Shown piece by piece: positions 27,001 to 39,225 of a DNA stretch of 64,000 nt. This stretch comes from Petrolisthes cinctipes (Eukaryota > Arthropoda > Malacostraca > Decapoda > Porcellanidae): assembly GCA_033782935.1 (NCBI GenBank), contig JAWQEG010000490.1, positions 2,572,001 to 2,636,000 on the forward strand, read 5' to 3'. Both the position numbers and the translations under genes were made by a program. Positions within the stretch are counted from its first letter, which is position 1, and every line of letters starts with the position of its first letter. The notes beneath the pieces are model-generated. The model was not told the origin of the DNA. It did no database searches and saw only the letters and a list, made by a program, of their open reading frames with translations.

Positions 27001-27215
27001 GAGCATGTATTTTGAAAATACTCTAACACGGAGTAGGCATGTACAGATCGCTTCTGGGACCCCTACATATCGAATTTTCGGGTGTTTTGGGACTGAATTT
27101 GAGATATCGACTTTTTGGCACCTAAAAGTTCGATTTTTAGCATGTTTTTAGCCTATATTTTGAAATATTCTAGCACTGAGTAGGCATGTACAGATTGCTT
27201 CTGGGACCCCAAAAT
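24066..27215 (+). repeat. Block gamma, copy 1: I, 646-bp unit, II, I(aaataag), I(gatata), II
   Basis: Units start at 24066, 24567, 25213, 25714, 26215 and 26716. The block is followed directly by a second copy: landmarks repeat at an offset of 3,150 bp before the 32-bp deletion near 25,140 and 3,182 bp after it. One base is also missing in tttgaaatattc near 27,162. Confidence 0.86.
24567..25212 (+). repeat. Four-monomer unit with 32-bp deletion (646 bp)
   Basis: This is an A2-B'-B-C unit in which tatcgattttttt runs straight into agcctatattttg near 25,139-25,146. The missing 32 bp lie between two T-tracts, consistent with slippage or short-homology deletion. The partner unit at 27717-28394 is intact, so the deletion is younger than the block duplication or happened in one copy. 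Confidence 0.88.
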
Positions 27216-29897
27216 ATTGATTTTTCGGGTGTTTTGAGCCTGAATTTGAGATATAAACGGGTACAGAAGATACATGCACATATTGACTTTGGGCACCAAA
27301 AATATCGATTTTCAGCATGTTTTGGGCCTGAATTTTGAAAATACTCTAACACGGAGTAGGCATGTACAGATCGCTTCTGGGACCCCAAAATATCGAATTT
27401 TCGGGTGTTTAGGGCCAGAATTTGAGATATAAACGGGTACAGAAGATGCATGCACATATCGACTTTTGGGCACCTAAAAGATCGATTTTCAGTATGTTTT
27501 TGGCGTGTATTTTGAAAATACTCTAACAATAATTAGGCATGTACAGATACCTTCTGGGACCTCTAAATATCGAATTTTCGGGTGTTTTGGGACTGAATTT
27601 GATATATCGATTTTTTGGCACCTAAAATGTCTATTTTTAGCATGTTTTTAGCCTATATTTTGAAAATATTCTAGCACTGTGTAGGCATGTACAGATTTCT
27701 TCTGGGACCCCAAAATATTGAATTTTCGGGTGTTTTGAGCCTGAATTTGAGATATAAACGGGTACAGAAGATACATGCACATATTGACTTTAGGCATCTA
27801 AAATATCGATTTTCAGCATGCTTTGGGCCTGTATTTTGAAAATACTCTAACACTGAGTAGGCATGTAAAGATTGCTTCTGGGACCCCAAAATATTGAATT
27901 TTCGGGTGTTTTGAGCCTGAATTTGAGATATAAACGGGTACTGAAGATGCATGCACATATCGACTTTTGTGCACCTAAAAGATCGATTTTCAGTATGTTT
28001 TGAGCATGTATTTTGAAAATACTCTAACACGGAGTAGGCATGTACAGATCGCTTCTGGGACCCCAAAATATCGAATTTTCGGGTGTTTAGGGCCAGAATT
28101 TGAGATATAAACAAGTACAGAAGATGCATGCACATATCGACTTTTGGGCACCTAAAAGATCGATTTTCAGTATGTTTTTGGCCTGTATTTTGAAAATACT
28201 CTAACAAGAATTAGGCATGTACAGATACCTTCTGGGACCTCTAAATATCGAATTTTCGGGTGTTTTGGGACTGAATTTGATATATCGATTTTTTGGCACC
28301 TAAAATGTCTATTTTTAGCATGTTTTTAGCCTATATTTTGAAAATATTCTAGCACTGTGTAGGCATGTACAGATTGCTTCTGGGACCCCAAAATATTGAA
28401 TTTTCGGGTGTTTTGAGCCTGAATTTGAGATATAAACGGGTACAGAAGATACATGCACATATTGACTTTGGGCATCTAAAATATCGATTTTCAGCATGTT
28501 TTGGGCCTGTATTTTGAAAATACTCTAACACTGAGTAGGCATGTACAGATTGCTTCTGGGACCCCAAAATATTGAATTTTCGGGTGTTTTGAGCCTGAAT
28601 TTGAGATATAAACGGGTACTGAAGATGCATGCACATATCGACTTTTGTGCACCTAAAAGATCGATTTTCAGTATGTTTTGAGCATGTATTTTGAAAATAC
28701 TCTAACACGGAGTAGGCATGTACAGATCGCTTCTGGGACCCCTACATATCGAATTTTCGGGTGTTTTGGGACTGAATTTGAGATATCGACTTTTTGGCAC
28801 CTAAAAGATCGATTTTTAGCATGTTTTTAGCCTATATTTTGAAAATATTCTAGCACTGAGTAGGCATGTACAGATTGCTTCTGGGACCCCAAAATATTGA
28901 ATTTTCGGGTTTTTTGAGCCTGAATTTGAGATATAAACGGGTAAATAAGATACATGCACATATTGACTTTGGGCACCAAAAATATCGATTTTCAGCATGT
29001 TTTGGGCCTGAATTTTGAAAATACTCTAGCACGGAGTAGGGATGTACAGATCGCTTCTGGGACCCCAAAATATCGAATTTTCGGGTGTTTAGGGCCAGAA
29101 TTTGAGATATAAACGGGTACAGAAGATGCATGCACATATCGACTTTTGGGCACCTGAAAGATCGATTTTCAGTATGTTTTTGGCCTGTATTTTGAAAATA
29201 CTCTAACACGGAGTAGGTATGTACAGATACCTTCTGGGACCTCTAAATATCGAATTTTCGGGTGTTTTGGGACTGAATTTGAGATATCCATTTTTTGGCA
29301 CCTAAAATGTCCATTTTTAGCATGTTTTTAGCCTATATTTTGAAAATATTCTAGCACTGAGTAGGCATGTACAGATTGCTTCTGGGACCCCAAAATATTG
29401 ATTTTTCGGGTGTTTTGAGCCTGAATTTGAGATATAAACGGGTACAGAAGATACATGCACATATTGACTTTGGGCACCAAAAATATCGATTTTCAGCATG
29501 TTTTGGGCCTAAATTTTGAAAATACTCTAACACGTAGTAGGCATGTACAGATCGATTCTGGGACCCCAAAATATCGAATTTTCGGGCATTTAGGGCCAGA
29601 ATTTGAGATATAAACGGGTACAGAAGATGAATGCACATATCGACTTTTGGGCCCCTAAAAGATCGATTTTCAGTATGTTTTTGGCCTGTATTTTGAAAAT
29701 ACTCTAACACAGAGTAGGCATGTACAGATACCTTCTGAGACCTCTAAATATCGATTTTTCGGGTGTTATGGGACTGAATTTGAGATATCGATTTTTTGGC
29801 ACCTATAATATCGATTTTTAGCATGTTTTTAGCCTATATTTTGAAAATATTCTAGCACTGTGTAGGCATGTACAGATTGCTTCTGGGACCCCAAAAT
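27216..29897 (+). repeat. Block gamma, copy 2: I, 678-bp unit, II, I(aaataag), I
   Basis: Units start at 27216, 27717 (678 bp), 28395, 28896 and 29397. This is the direct-repeat partner of 24,066-26,715. The last unit reads gatacatgc where copy 1 has gatatatgc, and carries acacgtagtag near 29,530. Confidence 0.86.
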
Positions 29898-32205
29898 ATT
29901 GAATTTTCGGGTGTTTTGAGCCTGAATTTGAGATATAAACGGGTACAGAAGATACATGCACATATTGACTTTGGGCATCTAAAATATCGATTTTCAGCAT
30001 GTTTTGGGCCTGTATTTTGAAAATACTCTAACACTGTACAGATTGCTTCTGGGACCCCAAAATATCGAATTTTCGGGTGTTTTAAGCCTGAATTTGAGAT
30101 ATAAACGGGTACTGAAGATGCATGCACATATCGACTTTTGTGCACCTAAAAGATCGATTTTCAGTATGTTTTGAGAATGTATTTTGAAAATACTCTAACA
30201 CGGAGTAGGCATGTACAGTTTGCTTCTGGGACCCCTACATATCGAATTTTCGGGTGTTTTGGGACTGAATTTGAGATATCGACTTTTTGGCACCTAAAAG
30301 ATCGATTTTTAGCATGTTTTTAGCCTATATTTTGAAAATATTCTAGCACTGAGTAGGCATGTACAGATTGATTCTGGGACCCCAAAATATTGAATTTTCG
30401 GGTGTTTTGAGCCTGAATTTGAGATATAAACGGGTACAGAAGATACATGCACATATTGACTTTTGACATCTAAAATATCGATTTTCAGCATGTTTTGGGC
30501 CTGTATTTTGAAAATACTCTAACACTGAGTAGGCATGTACAGATTGCTTCTGGGACCCCAAAATATTGAATTTTCGGGTGTTTTGAGCCTGAATTTGAGA
30601 TATAAACGGGTACAGAAGATGCATGCACATATCGACTTTTGGGCACCTAAAAGATCGATTTTCAGTATGTTTTGAGCATGTATTTTGAAAATACTCTAAC
30701 ACGGAGTAGGCATGTACAGATCGCTTCTGGGACCCCTAAATATCGAATTTTCGGGTGTTTTGGGACTGAATTTGAGATATCGACTTTTTGGCACCTAAAA
30801 GATCGATTTTCAGCATGTTTTTAACCTATATTTTGAAAATATTCTAGCACTGAGTAGGCATGTACAGATTGCTTCTGGGACCCCAAAATATTGAATTTTC
30901 GGGTGTTTTGAGCCTGAATTTGAGATATAAACGGGTACAGAAGATACATGCACATATTGACTTTGGGCATCTAAAATATCGATTTTCAGCATGTTTTGGG
31001 CCTGTATTTTGAAAATACTCTAACACTGTACAGATTGCTTCTGGGACCTCTAAATATCGAATTTTCGGGTGTTTTGGGACTGAATTTGAGATATCCATTT
31101 TTTGGCACCTAAAAGTTCGATTTTCAGCATGTTTTTAGCCTATATTTTGAAAATATTCTAGCACTGTGTAGGCATGTACAGATTGCTTCTGGGACCCCAA
31201 AATATTGAATTTTCGGGTGTTTTGAGCCTGAATTTGAGATATAAACGGGTACAGAAGATACATGCACATATTGACTTTGGGCACCAAAAATATCGATTTT
31301 CAGCATGTTTTGGGCCTGAATTTTGAAAATACTCTAACATGGAGTAGGCATGTACAGATCGCTTCTGGGACCCCAAAATATCGAATTTTCGGGCATTTAG
31401 GGCCAGAATTTGAGATATAAACGGGTACAGAAGATGAATGCACATATCGACTTTTGGGCCCCTAAAAGATCGATTTTCAGTATGTTTTTGGCCTGTATTT
31501 TGAAAATACTCTAACACGGAGTAGGCATGTACAGATACCTTCTGGGACCTCTAAATATCGAATTTTCGGGTGTTATGGGACTGAATTTGAGATATCGATT
31601 TTTTGGCACCTATAATATCGATTTTTAGCATGTTTTTAGCCTATATTTTGAAAATATTCTAGCACTGTGTAGGCATGTACAGATTGCTTCTGGGACCCCA
31701 AAATATTGAATTTTCGGGTGTTTTGAGCCTGAATTTGAGATATAAACGGGTACAGGAGATATATGCACATATTGACTTTTGGCATCTAAAATATCGATTT
31801 TCAGAATGTTTTGGGCCTGTATTTTAAAAATACTCTAACACTGAGTAGGCATGTACAGATTGCTTCTGGGACCCCAAAATATTGAATTTTCGGGTGTTTT
31901 GAGCCTGAATTTGAGATATAAACGGGTACTGAAGATACATGCACATATCGACTTTTGTGCACCTAAAAGATCGATTTTCAGTATGTTTTGAGCATGTATT
32001 TTGAAAATACTCTAACACGGAGTAGGCATGTACAGATCGCTTCTGGGACCCCTAAATATCGAATTTTCGGGTGTTTTGGGACTGAATTTGAGATATCGAC
32101 TTTTTGGCACCTAAAAGATCGATTTTTAGCATGTTTTTAGCCTATATTTTGAAAATATTCTAGCACTGAGTAGGCATGTACAGATTGCTTCTGGGACCCC
32201 AAAAT
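29898..32205 (+). repeat. Block beta, copy 2: II(491), II, 314-bp unit, I, II
   Basis: Units start at 29898, 30389, 30890 (314 bp), 31204 and 31705. Each is 17,271 bp after its partner at 12.6-14.4 kb. The correspondence ends inside the last unit: 31705 is 501 bp, without the 10-bp loss its partner has, which puts the right limit of the shared block near 31,840. Confidence 0.87.
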
Positions 32206-32381
32206 ATTGAATTTTCGGGTGTTTTGAGCCTGAATTTGAGATATAAACGGGTACAGAAGATACATGCACATATTGACTTTGGGCACCAAAAATATCGATT
32301 TTCAGCATGTTTTGGGCCTGAATTTTGAAAATACTCTAACACGGAGTAGGCATGTACAGATCGCTTCTGGGACCCCAAAAT
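32206..32381 (+). repeat. Monomer A (176 bp; two 88-bp subunits)
   Basis: The first half starts attgaattttcgggtgtttt and the second atcgattttcagcatgtttt. The two halves align along their whole length: gcctgaattt-gagatat matches gcctgaattttgaaaata, and atgcacatattgactttggg matches atgtacagatcgcttctggg. A is therefore an old internal duplication. Confidence 0.9.
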
Positions 32382-32558
32382 ATCGAATTTTCGGGTGTTT
32401 AGGGCCAGAATTTGAGATATAAACGGGTACAGAAGATGCATGCACATATCGACTTTTGGGCACCTAAAAGATCGATTTTCAGTATGTTTTTGGCCTGTAT
32501 TTTGAAAATACTCTAACACGGAGTAGGCATGTACAGATCGCTTCTGGGACCCCTAAAT
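32382..32558 (+). repeat. Monomer B (177 bp; 89+88-bp subunits)
   Basis: B has the same two-half plan as A. Its first half contains the overlapping palindrome tgcatgca within gatgcatgcacat, and a single tttaggg that arose by substitution from tttgagc/tttggga seen in the other subunits. B' in type II units differs in gtgttttgagcc, gtactgaag, tttgtgcacc and ttttgagcatg. Confidence 0.9.
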
Positions 32559-32706
32559 ATCGAATTTTCGGGTGTTTTGGGACTGAATTTGAGATATCGA
32601 CTTTTTTTCACCTAAAAGATCGATTTTTAGCATGTTTTTAGCCTATATTTTGAAAATATTCTAGCACTGAGAAGGCATGTACAGATTGCTTCTGGGACCC
32701 CAAAAT
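32559..32706 (+). repeat. Monomer C (148 bp; 60+88-bp subunits)
   Basis: The first half equals the B first half with 29 bp removed: gagatat joins straight to cgactttt. The segment missing runs from aaacggg to cacatat, so the break lies between two copies of atat. The second half (tttttagcatgtttttagcc) holds the landmark used to count units and supplies the minus-strand stop that ends most open frames. Confidence 0.9.
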
Positions 32707-35216
32707 ATTGAATTTTCGGGTGTTTTGAGCCTGAATTTGAGATATAAACGGGTACAGAAGATACATGCACATATTGACTTTAGGCACCAAAAATATCGAT
32801 TTTCAGCATGTTTTGGGCCTGAATTTTGAAAATACTCTAACACGGAGTAGGCATGTACAGATCGCTTCTGGGACCCCAAAATATCGAATTTTCGGGTGTT
32901 TAGGGCCAGAATTTGAGATATTATCGGGTACAGAAGATGAATGCACATATCGACTTTTGGGCACCTAAAAGATCGATTTTCAGTATGTTTTTGGCCTGTA
33001 TTTTTTAAAATACTCTAACACGGAGTAGGCATGTACAGATACCTTCTGGGACCTCTAAATATCGAATTTTCGGGTGTTTTGGGACTGAATTTGAGATATC
33101 GATTTTTTGGCACCTAAAATGTCGATTTTTAGCATGTTTTTAGCCTATATTTTGAAAATATTCTAGCACTGAGTAGGCATGTAAAGATTGCTTCTGGGAC
33201 CCCAAAATATTGAATTTTCGGGTGTTTTGAGCCTGAATTTGAGATATAAACGGGTACAGAAGATACATGCACATATTGACTTTGGGCACCAAAAATATCG
33301 ATTTTCAGCATCTTTTGGGCCTGAATTTGGAAAATACTCTAACACTGAGTAGGCATGTACAGATTGCTTCTGGGACCACAAAATATTGAATTTTCGGGTG
33401 TTTTGAGCCTGAATTTGAGATATAAACGGGTACTGAAGATGCATGCAGATATCGACTTTTGTGCACCTAAAAGATCGATTTTCAGTATGTTTTGAGCATG
33501 TATTTTGAAAATACTCTAACACGGAGTAGGCATGTACAGATCGCTTCTGGGACCCCTAAATATCGAATTTTCGGGTGTTTTGGGACTGAATTTGAGATAT
33601 CGACTTTTTGGCACCTAAAAGATCGATTTTTTGCATGTTTTTAGCCTATATTTTGAAAATATTCTAGCACTGAGTAGGCATGTACAGATTGCTTCTGGGA
33701 CCCCAAAATATTGAATTTTCGGGTGTTTTGAGCCTGAATTTGAGATATAAACGGGTACAGAAGATACATGCACATATTGACTTTGGGCACCAAAAATATC
33801 GATTTTCAGCATGTTTTGGGCCTGAATTTTGAAAATACTCTAACACGGAGTAGGCCTACATGTACAGATTGCTTCTCGGACCCCAAAATATCGAATTTTC
33901 GGGTGTTTAGGGCCAGAATTTGAGATATAAACGGGTACAGAAGATGCATGCACATATCGACTTTTGGGCACCTAAAAGATCGATTTTCAGTTTGTTTTTG
34001 GCCTGTATTTTGAAAATACTCTAACACGGAGTAGGCATGTACAGATCGCTTCTGGGACCCCTAAATATCGAATTTTCGGGTGTTTTGGGACTGAATTTGA
34101 GATATCGACTTTTTTTCACCTAAAAGATCGATTTTTAGCATGTTTTTAGCCTATATTTTGAAAATATTCTAGCACTGAGAAGGCATGTACAGATTGCTTC
34201 TGGGACCCCAAAATATTGAATTTTCGGGTGTTTTGAGCCTGAATTTGAGATATAAACGGGTACAGAAGATACATGCACATATTGACTTTGGGCACCAAAA
34301 ATATCGATTTTCAGCATGTTTTGGGCCTGAATTTTGAAAATACTCTAACACGGAGTAGGCATGTACAGATCGCTTCTGGGACCCCAAAATATCGAATTTT
34401 CGGGTGTTTAGGGCCAGAATTTGAGATATTATCGGGTACAGAAGATGAATGCACATATCGACTTTTGGGCACCTAAAAGATCGATTTTCAGTATGTTTTT
34501 GGCCTGTATTTTGAAAATACTCTAACACGGAGTAGGCATGTACAGATCGCTTCTGGGACCCCTAAATATCGAATTTTCGGGTGTTTTGGGACTGAATTTG
34601 AGATATCGACTTTTTGGCACCTAAAAGATCGATTTTTTGCATGTTTTTAGCCTATATTTTGAAAATATTCTAGCACTGAGTAGGCATGTACAGATTGCTT
34701 CTGGGACCCCAAAATATTGAATTTTCGGGTGTTTTGAGCCTGAATTTGAGATATAAACGGGTACAGAAGATACATGCACATATTGACTTTGGGCACCAAA
34801 AATATCGATTTTCAGCATGTTTTGGGCCTGAATTTTGAAAATACTCTAACACGGAGTAGGCATGTACAGATCGCTTCTGGGACCCCAAAATATCGAATTT
34901 TCGGGTGTTTAGGGCCAGAATTTGAGATATAAACGGGTACAGAAGATGCATGCACATATCGACTTTTGGGCACCTAAAAGATCGATTTTCAGTATGTTTT
35001 TGGCCTGTATTTTGAAAATACTCTAACACGGAGTAGGCATGTACAGATCGCTTCTGGGACCCCTAAATATCGAATTTTCGGGTGTTTTGGGACTGAATTT
35101 GAGATATCGACTTTTTTTCACCTAAAAGATCGATTTTTAGCATGTTTTTAGCCTATATTTTGAAAATATTCTAGCACTGAGAAGGCATGTACAGATTGCT
35201 TCTGGGACCCCAAAAT

Positions 35217-37722
35217 ATTGAATTTTCGGGTGTTTTGAGCCTGAATTTGAGATATAAACGGGTACAGAAGATACATGCACATATTGACTTTAGGCACCAA
35301 AAATATCGATTTTCAGCATGTTTTGGGCCTGAATTTTGAAAATACTCTAACACGGAGTAGGCATGTACAGATCGCTTCTGGGACCCCAAAATATCGAATT
35401 TTCGGGTGTTTAGGGCCAGAATTTGAGATATTATCGGGTACAGAAGATGAATGCACATATCGACTTTTGGGCACCTAAAAGATCGATTTTCAGTATGTTT
35501 TTGGCCTGTATTTTTTAAAATACTCTAACACGGAGTAGGCATGTACAGATACCTTCTGGGACCTCTAAATATCGAATTTTCGGGTGTTTTGGGACTGAAT
35601 TTGAGATATCGATTTTTTGGCACCTAAAATGTCGATTTTTAGCATGTTTTTAGCCTATATTTTGAAAATATTCTAGCACTGAGTAGGCATGTAAAGATTG
35701 CTTCTGGGACCCCAAAATATTGAATTTTCGGGTGTTTTGAGCCTGAATTTGAGATATAAACGGGTACAGAAGATACATGCACATATTGACTTTGGGCACC
35801 AAAAATATCGATTTTCAGCATGTTTTGGGCCTGAATTTGGAAAATACTCTAACACTGAGTAGGCATGTACAGATTGCTTCTGGGACCACAAAATATTGAA
35901 TTTTCGGGTGTTTTGAGCCTGAATTTGAGATATAAACGGGTACTGAAGATGCATGCAGATATCGACTTTTGTGCACCTAAAAGATCGATTTTCAGTATGT
36001 TTTGAGCATGTATTTTGAAAATACTCTAACACGGAGTAGGCATGTACAGATCGCTTCTGGGACCCCTAAATATCGAATTTTCGGGTGTTTTGGGACTGAA
36101 TTTGAGATATCGACTTTTTGGCACCTAAAAGATCGATTTTTTGCATGTTTTTAGCCTATATTTTGAAAATATTCTAGCACTGAGTAGGCATGTACAGATT
36201 GCTTCTGGGACCCCAAAATATTGAATTTTCGGGTGTTTTGAGCCTGAATTTGAGATATAAACGGGTACAGAAGATACATGCACATATTGACTTTGGGCAC
36301 CAAAAATATCGATTTTCAGCATGTTTTGGGCCTGAATTTTGAAAATACTCTAACACGGACTAGGCATGTACAGATCGCTTCTCGGACCCCAAAATATCGA
36401 ATTTTCGGGTGTTTAGGGCCAGAATTTGAGATATAAACGGGTACAGAAGATGCATGCACATATCGACTTTTGGGCACCTAAAAGATCGATTTTCAGTATG
36501 TTTTTGGCCTGTATTTTGAAAATACTCTAACACGGAGTAGGCATGTACAGATCGCTTCTGGGACCCCTAAATATCGAATTTTCGGGTGTTTTGGGACTGA
36601 ATTTGAGATATCGACTTTTTTTCACCTAAAAGATCGATTTTTAGCATGTTTTTAGCCTATATTTTGAAAATATTCTAGCACTGAGAAGGCATGTACAGAT
36701 TGCTTCTGGGACCCCAAAATATTGAATTTTCGGGTGTTTTGAGCCTGAATTTGAGATATAAACGGGTACAGAAGATACATGCACATATTGACTTTGGGCA
36801 CCAAAAATATCGATTTTCAGCATGTTTTGGGCCTGAATTTTGAAAATACTCTAACACGGAGTAGGCATGTACAGATCGCTTCTGGGACCCCAAAATATCG
36901 AATTTTCGGGTGTTTAGGGCCAGAATTTGAGATATTATCGGGTACAGAAGATGAATGCACATATCGACTTTTGGGCACCTAAAAGATCGATTTTCAGTAT
37001 GTTTTTGGCCTGTATTTTGAAAATACTCTAACACGGAGTAGGCATGTACAGATACCTTCTGGGACCTCTAAATATCGAATTTTCGGGTGTTTTGGGACTG
37101 AATTTGAGATATCGATTTTTTGGCACCTAAAATGTCGATTTTTAGCATGTTTTTAACCTATATTTTGAAAATATTCTAGCACTGAGTAGGCATGTAAAGA
37201 TTGCTTCTGGGACCCCAAAATATTGAATTTTCGGGTGTTTTGAACCTGAATTTGAGATATAAACGGGTACAGAAGATACATGCACATATTGACTTTGGGC
37301 ACCAAAAATATCGATTTTCAGCATGTTTTGGGCCTGAATTTGTTAAATACTCTAACACGGAGTAGGCATGTACAGATCGCTTCTGGGACCCCAAAATATC
37401 GAATTTTCGGGTGTTTAGGGCCAGAATTTGAGATATAAACGGGTACAGAAGATGCATGCACATATCGACTTTTGGGCACCTAAAAGATCGATTTTCAGTA
37501 TGTTTTTGGCCTGTATTTTGAAAATACTCTAACACGGAGTAGGCATGTACAGATCGCTTCTGGGACCCCTAAATATCGAATTTTCGGGTGTTTTGGGACT
37601 GAATTTGAGATATCGACTTTTTTTCACCTAAAAGATCGATTTTTAGCATGTTTTTAGCCTATATTTTGAAAATATTCTAGCACTGAGAAGGCATGTACAG
37701 ATTGCTTCTGGGACCCCAAAAT
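35217..37722 (+). repeat. Super-repeat P-Q-R-S-T, copy (2,506 bp)
   Basis: Five consecutive units start at 35217, 35719, 36220, 36721 and 37222. The P unit is 502 bp because of an extra base in ttttttaaaatac. The full order recurs at 39,226-41,732. Confidence 0.87.
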
Positions 37723-38223
37723 ATTGAATTTTCGGGTGTTTTGAGCCTGAATTTGAGATATAAACGGGTACAGAAGATACATGCACATATTGACTTTAGG
37801 CACCAAAAATATCGATTTTCAGCATGTTTTGGGCCTGAATTTTGAAAATACTCTAACACGGAGTAGGCATGTACAGATCGCTTCTCGGACCCCAAAATAT
37901 CGAATTTTCGGGTGTTTAGGGCCAGAATTTGAGATATAAACGGGTACAGAAGATGCATGCACATATCGACTTTTGGGCACCTAAAAGATCGATTTTCAGT
38001 ATGTTTTTGGCCTGTATTTTGAAAATACTCTAACACGGAGTAGGCATGTACAGATCGCTTCTGGGACCCCTAAATATCGAATTTTCGGGTGTTTTGGGAC
38101 TGAATTTGAGATATCGACTTTTTTTCACCTAAAAGATCGATTTTTAGCATGTTTTTAGCCTATATTTTGAAAATATTCTAGCACTGAGAAGGCATGTACA
38201 GATTGCTTCTGGGACCCCAAAAT
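37723..38223 (+). repeat. Recombinant unit V (P-type A joined to R-type B)
   Basis: Its A monomer has aggcacc, found otherwise only in P in this domain. Its B monomer has cttctcggacc, found only in R. It is followed by S and T, as R is. This is what an exchange between P and R units would leave, with Q deleted. Confidence 0.75.
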
Positions 38224-39225
38224 ATTGAATTTTCGGGTGTTTTGAGCCTGAATTTGAGATATAAACGGGTACAGAAGATACATGCACATATTGACTTTGG
38301 GCACCAAAAATATCGATTTTCAGCATGTTTTGGGCCTGAATTTTGAAAATACTCTAACACGGAGTAGGCATGTACAGATCGCTTCTGGGACCCCAAAATA
38401 TCGAATTTTCGGGTGTTTAGGGCCAGAATTTGAGATATTATCGGGTACAGAAGATGAATGCACATATCGACTTTTGGGCACCTAAAAGATCGATTTTCAG
38501 TATGTTTTTGGCCTGTATTTTGAAAATACTCTAACACGGAGTAGGCATGTACAGATACCTTCTGGGACCTCTAAATATCGAATTTTCGGGTGTTTTGGGA
38601 CTGAATTTGAGATATCGATTTTTTGGCACCTAAAATGTCGATTTTTAGCATGTTTTTAACCTATATTTTGAAAATATTCTAGCACTGAGTAGGCATGTAA
38701 AGATTGCTTCTGGGACCCCAAAATATTGAATTTTCGGGTGTTTTGAACCTGAATTTGAGATATAAACGGGTACAGAAGATACATGCACATATTGACTTTG
38801 GGCACCAAAAATATCGATTTTCAGCATGTTTTGGGCCTGAATTTGTTAAATACTCTAACACGGAGTAGGCATGTACAGATCGCTTCTGGGACCCCAAAAT
38901 ATCGAATTTTCGGGTGTTTAGGGCCAGAATTTGAGATATAAACGGGTACAGAAGATGCATGCACATATCGACTTTTGGGCACCTAAAAGATCGATTTTCA
39001 GTATGTTTTTGGCCTGTATTTTGAAAATACTCTAACACGGAGTAGGCATGTACAGATCGCTTCTGGGACCCCTAAATATCGAATTTTCGGGTGTTTTGGG
39101 ACTGAATTTGAGATATCGACTTTTTTTCACCTAAAAGATCGATTTTTAGCATGTTTTTAGCCTATATTTTGAAAATATTCTAGCACTGAGAAGGCATGTA
39201 CAGATTGCTTCTGGGACCCCAAAAT

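Larger units (their letters stand above)
32206..32706 (+). repeat. Reference unit, type I (A1-B-C), 501 bp
   Basis: Subunits, each beginning attga or atcga: 32206-32293 (88), 32294-32381 (88), 32382-32470 (89), 32471-32558 (88), 32559-32618 (60) and 32619-32706 (88). Type I is recognised by gggcaccaaaaatatcg in A, cctgaattttg and aacacggag in A, and gtttagggcc with tttgggcacc in B. Confidence 0.93.

Noticed and set aside
32395..32410. Telomere-like heptamer tttaggg in every B monomer
   Set aside because: A single heptamer per 501 bp, in a position where other subunits read tttgagc or tttggga, so it arose by point substitutions. There is no tandem telomeric repeat.
33375..33400. Possible foreign insertion in Q units (accacaaaat, gcagatatcg)
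   Set aside because: Length and register are unchanged. These are point substitutions within an ordinary B' monomer, also seen at 15.6 and 47.9 kb.
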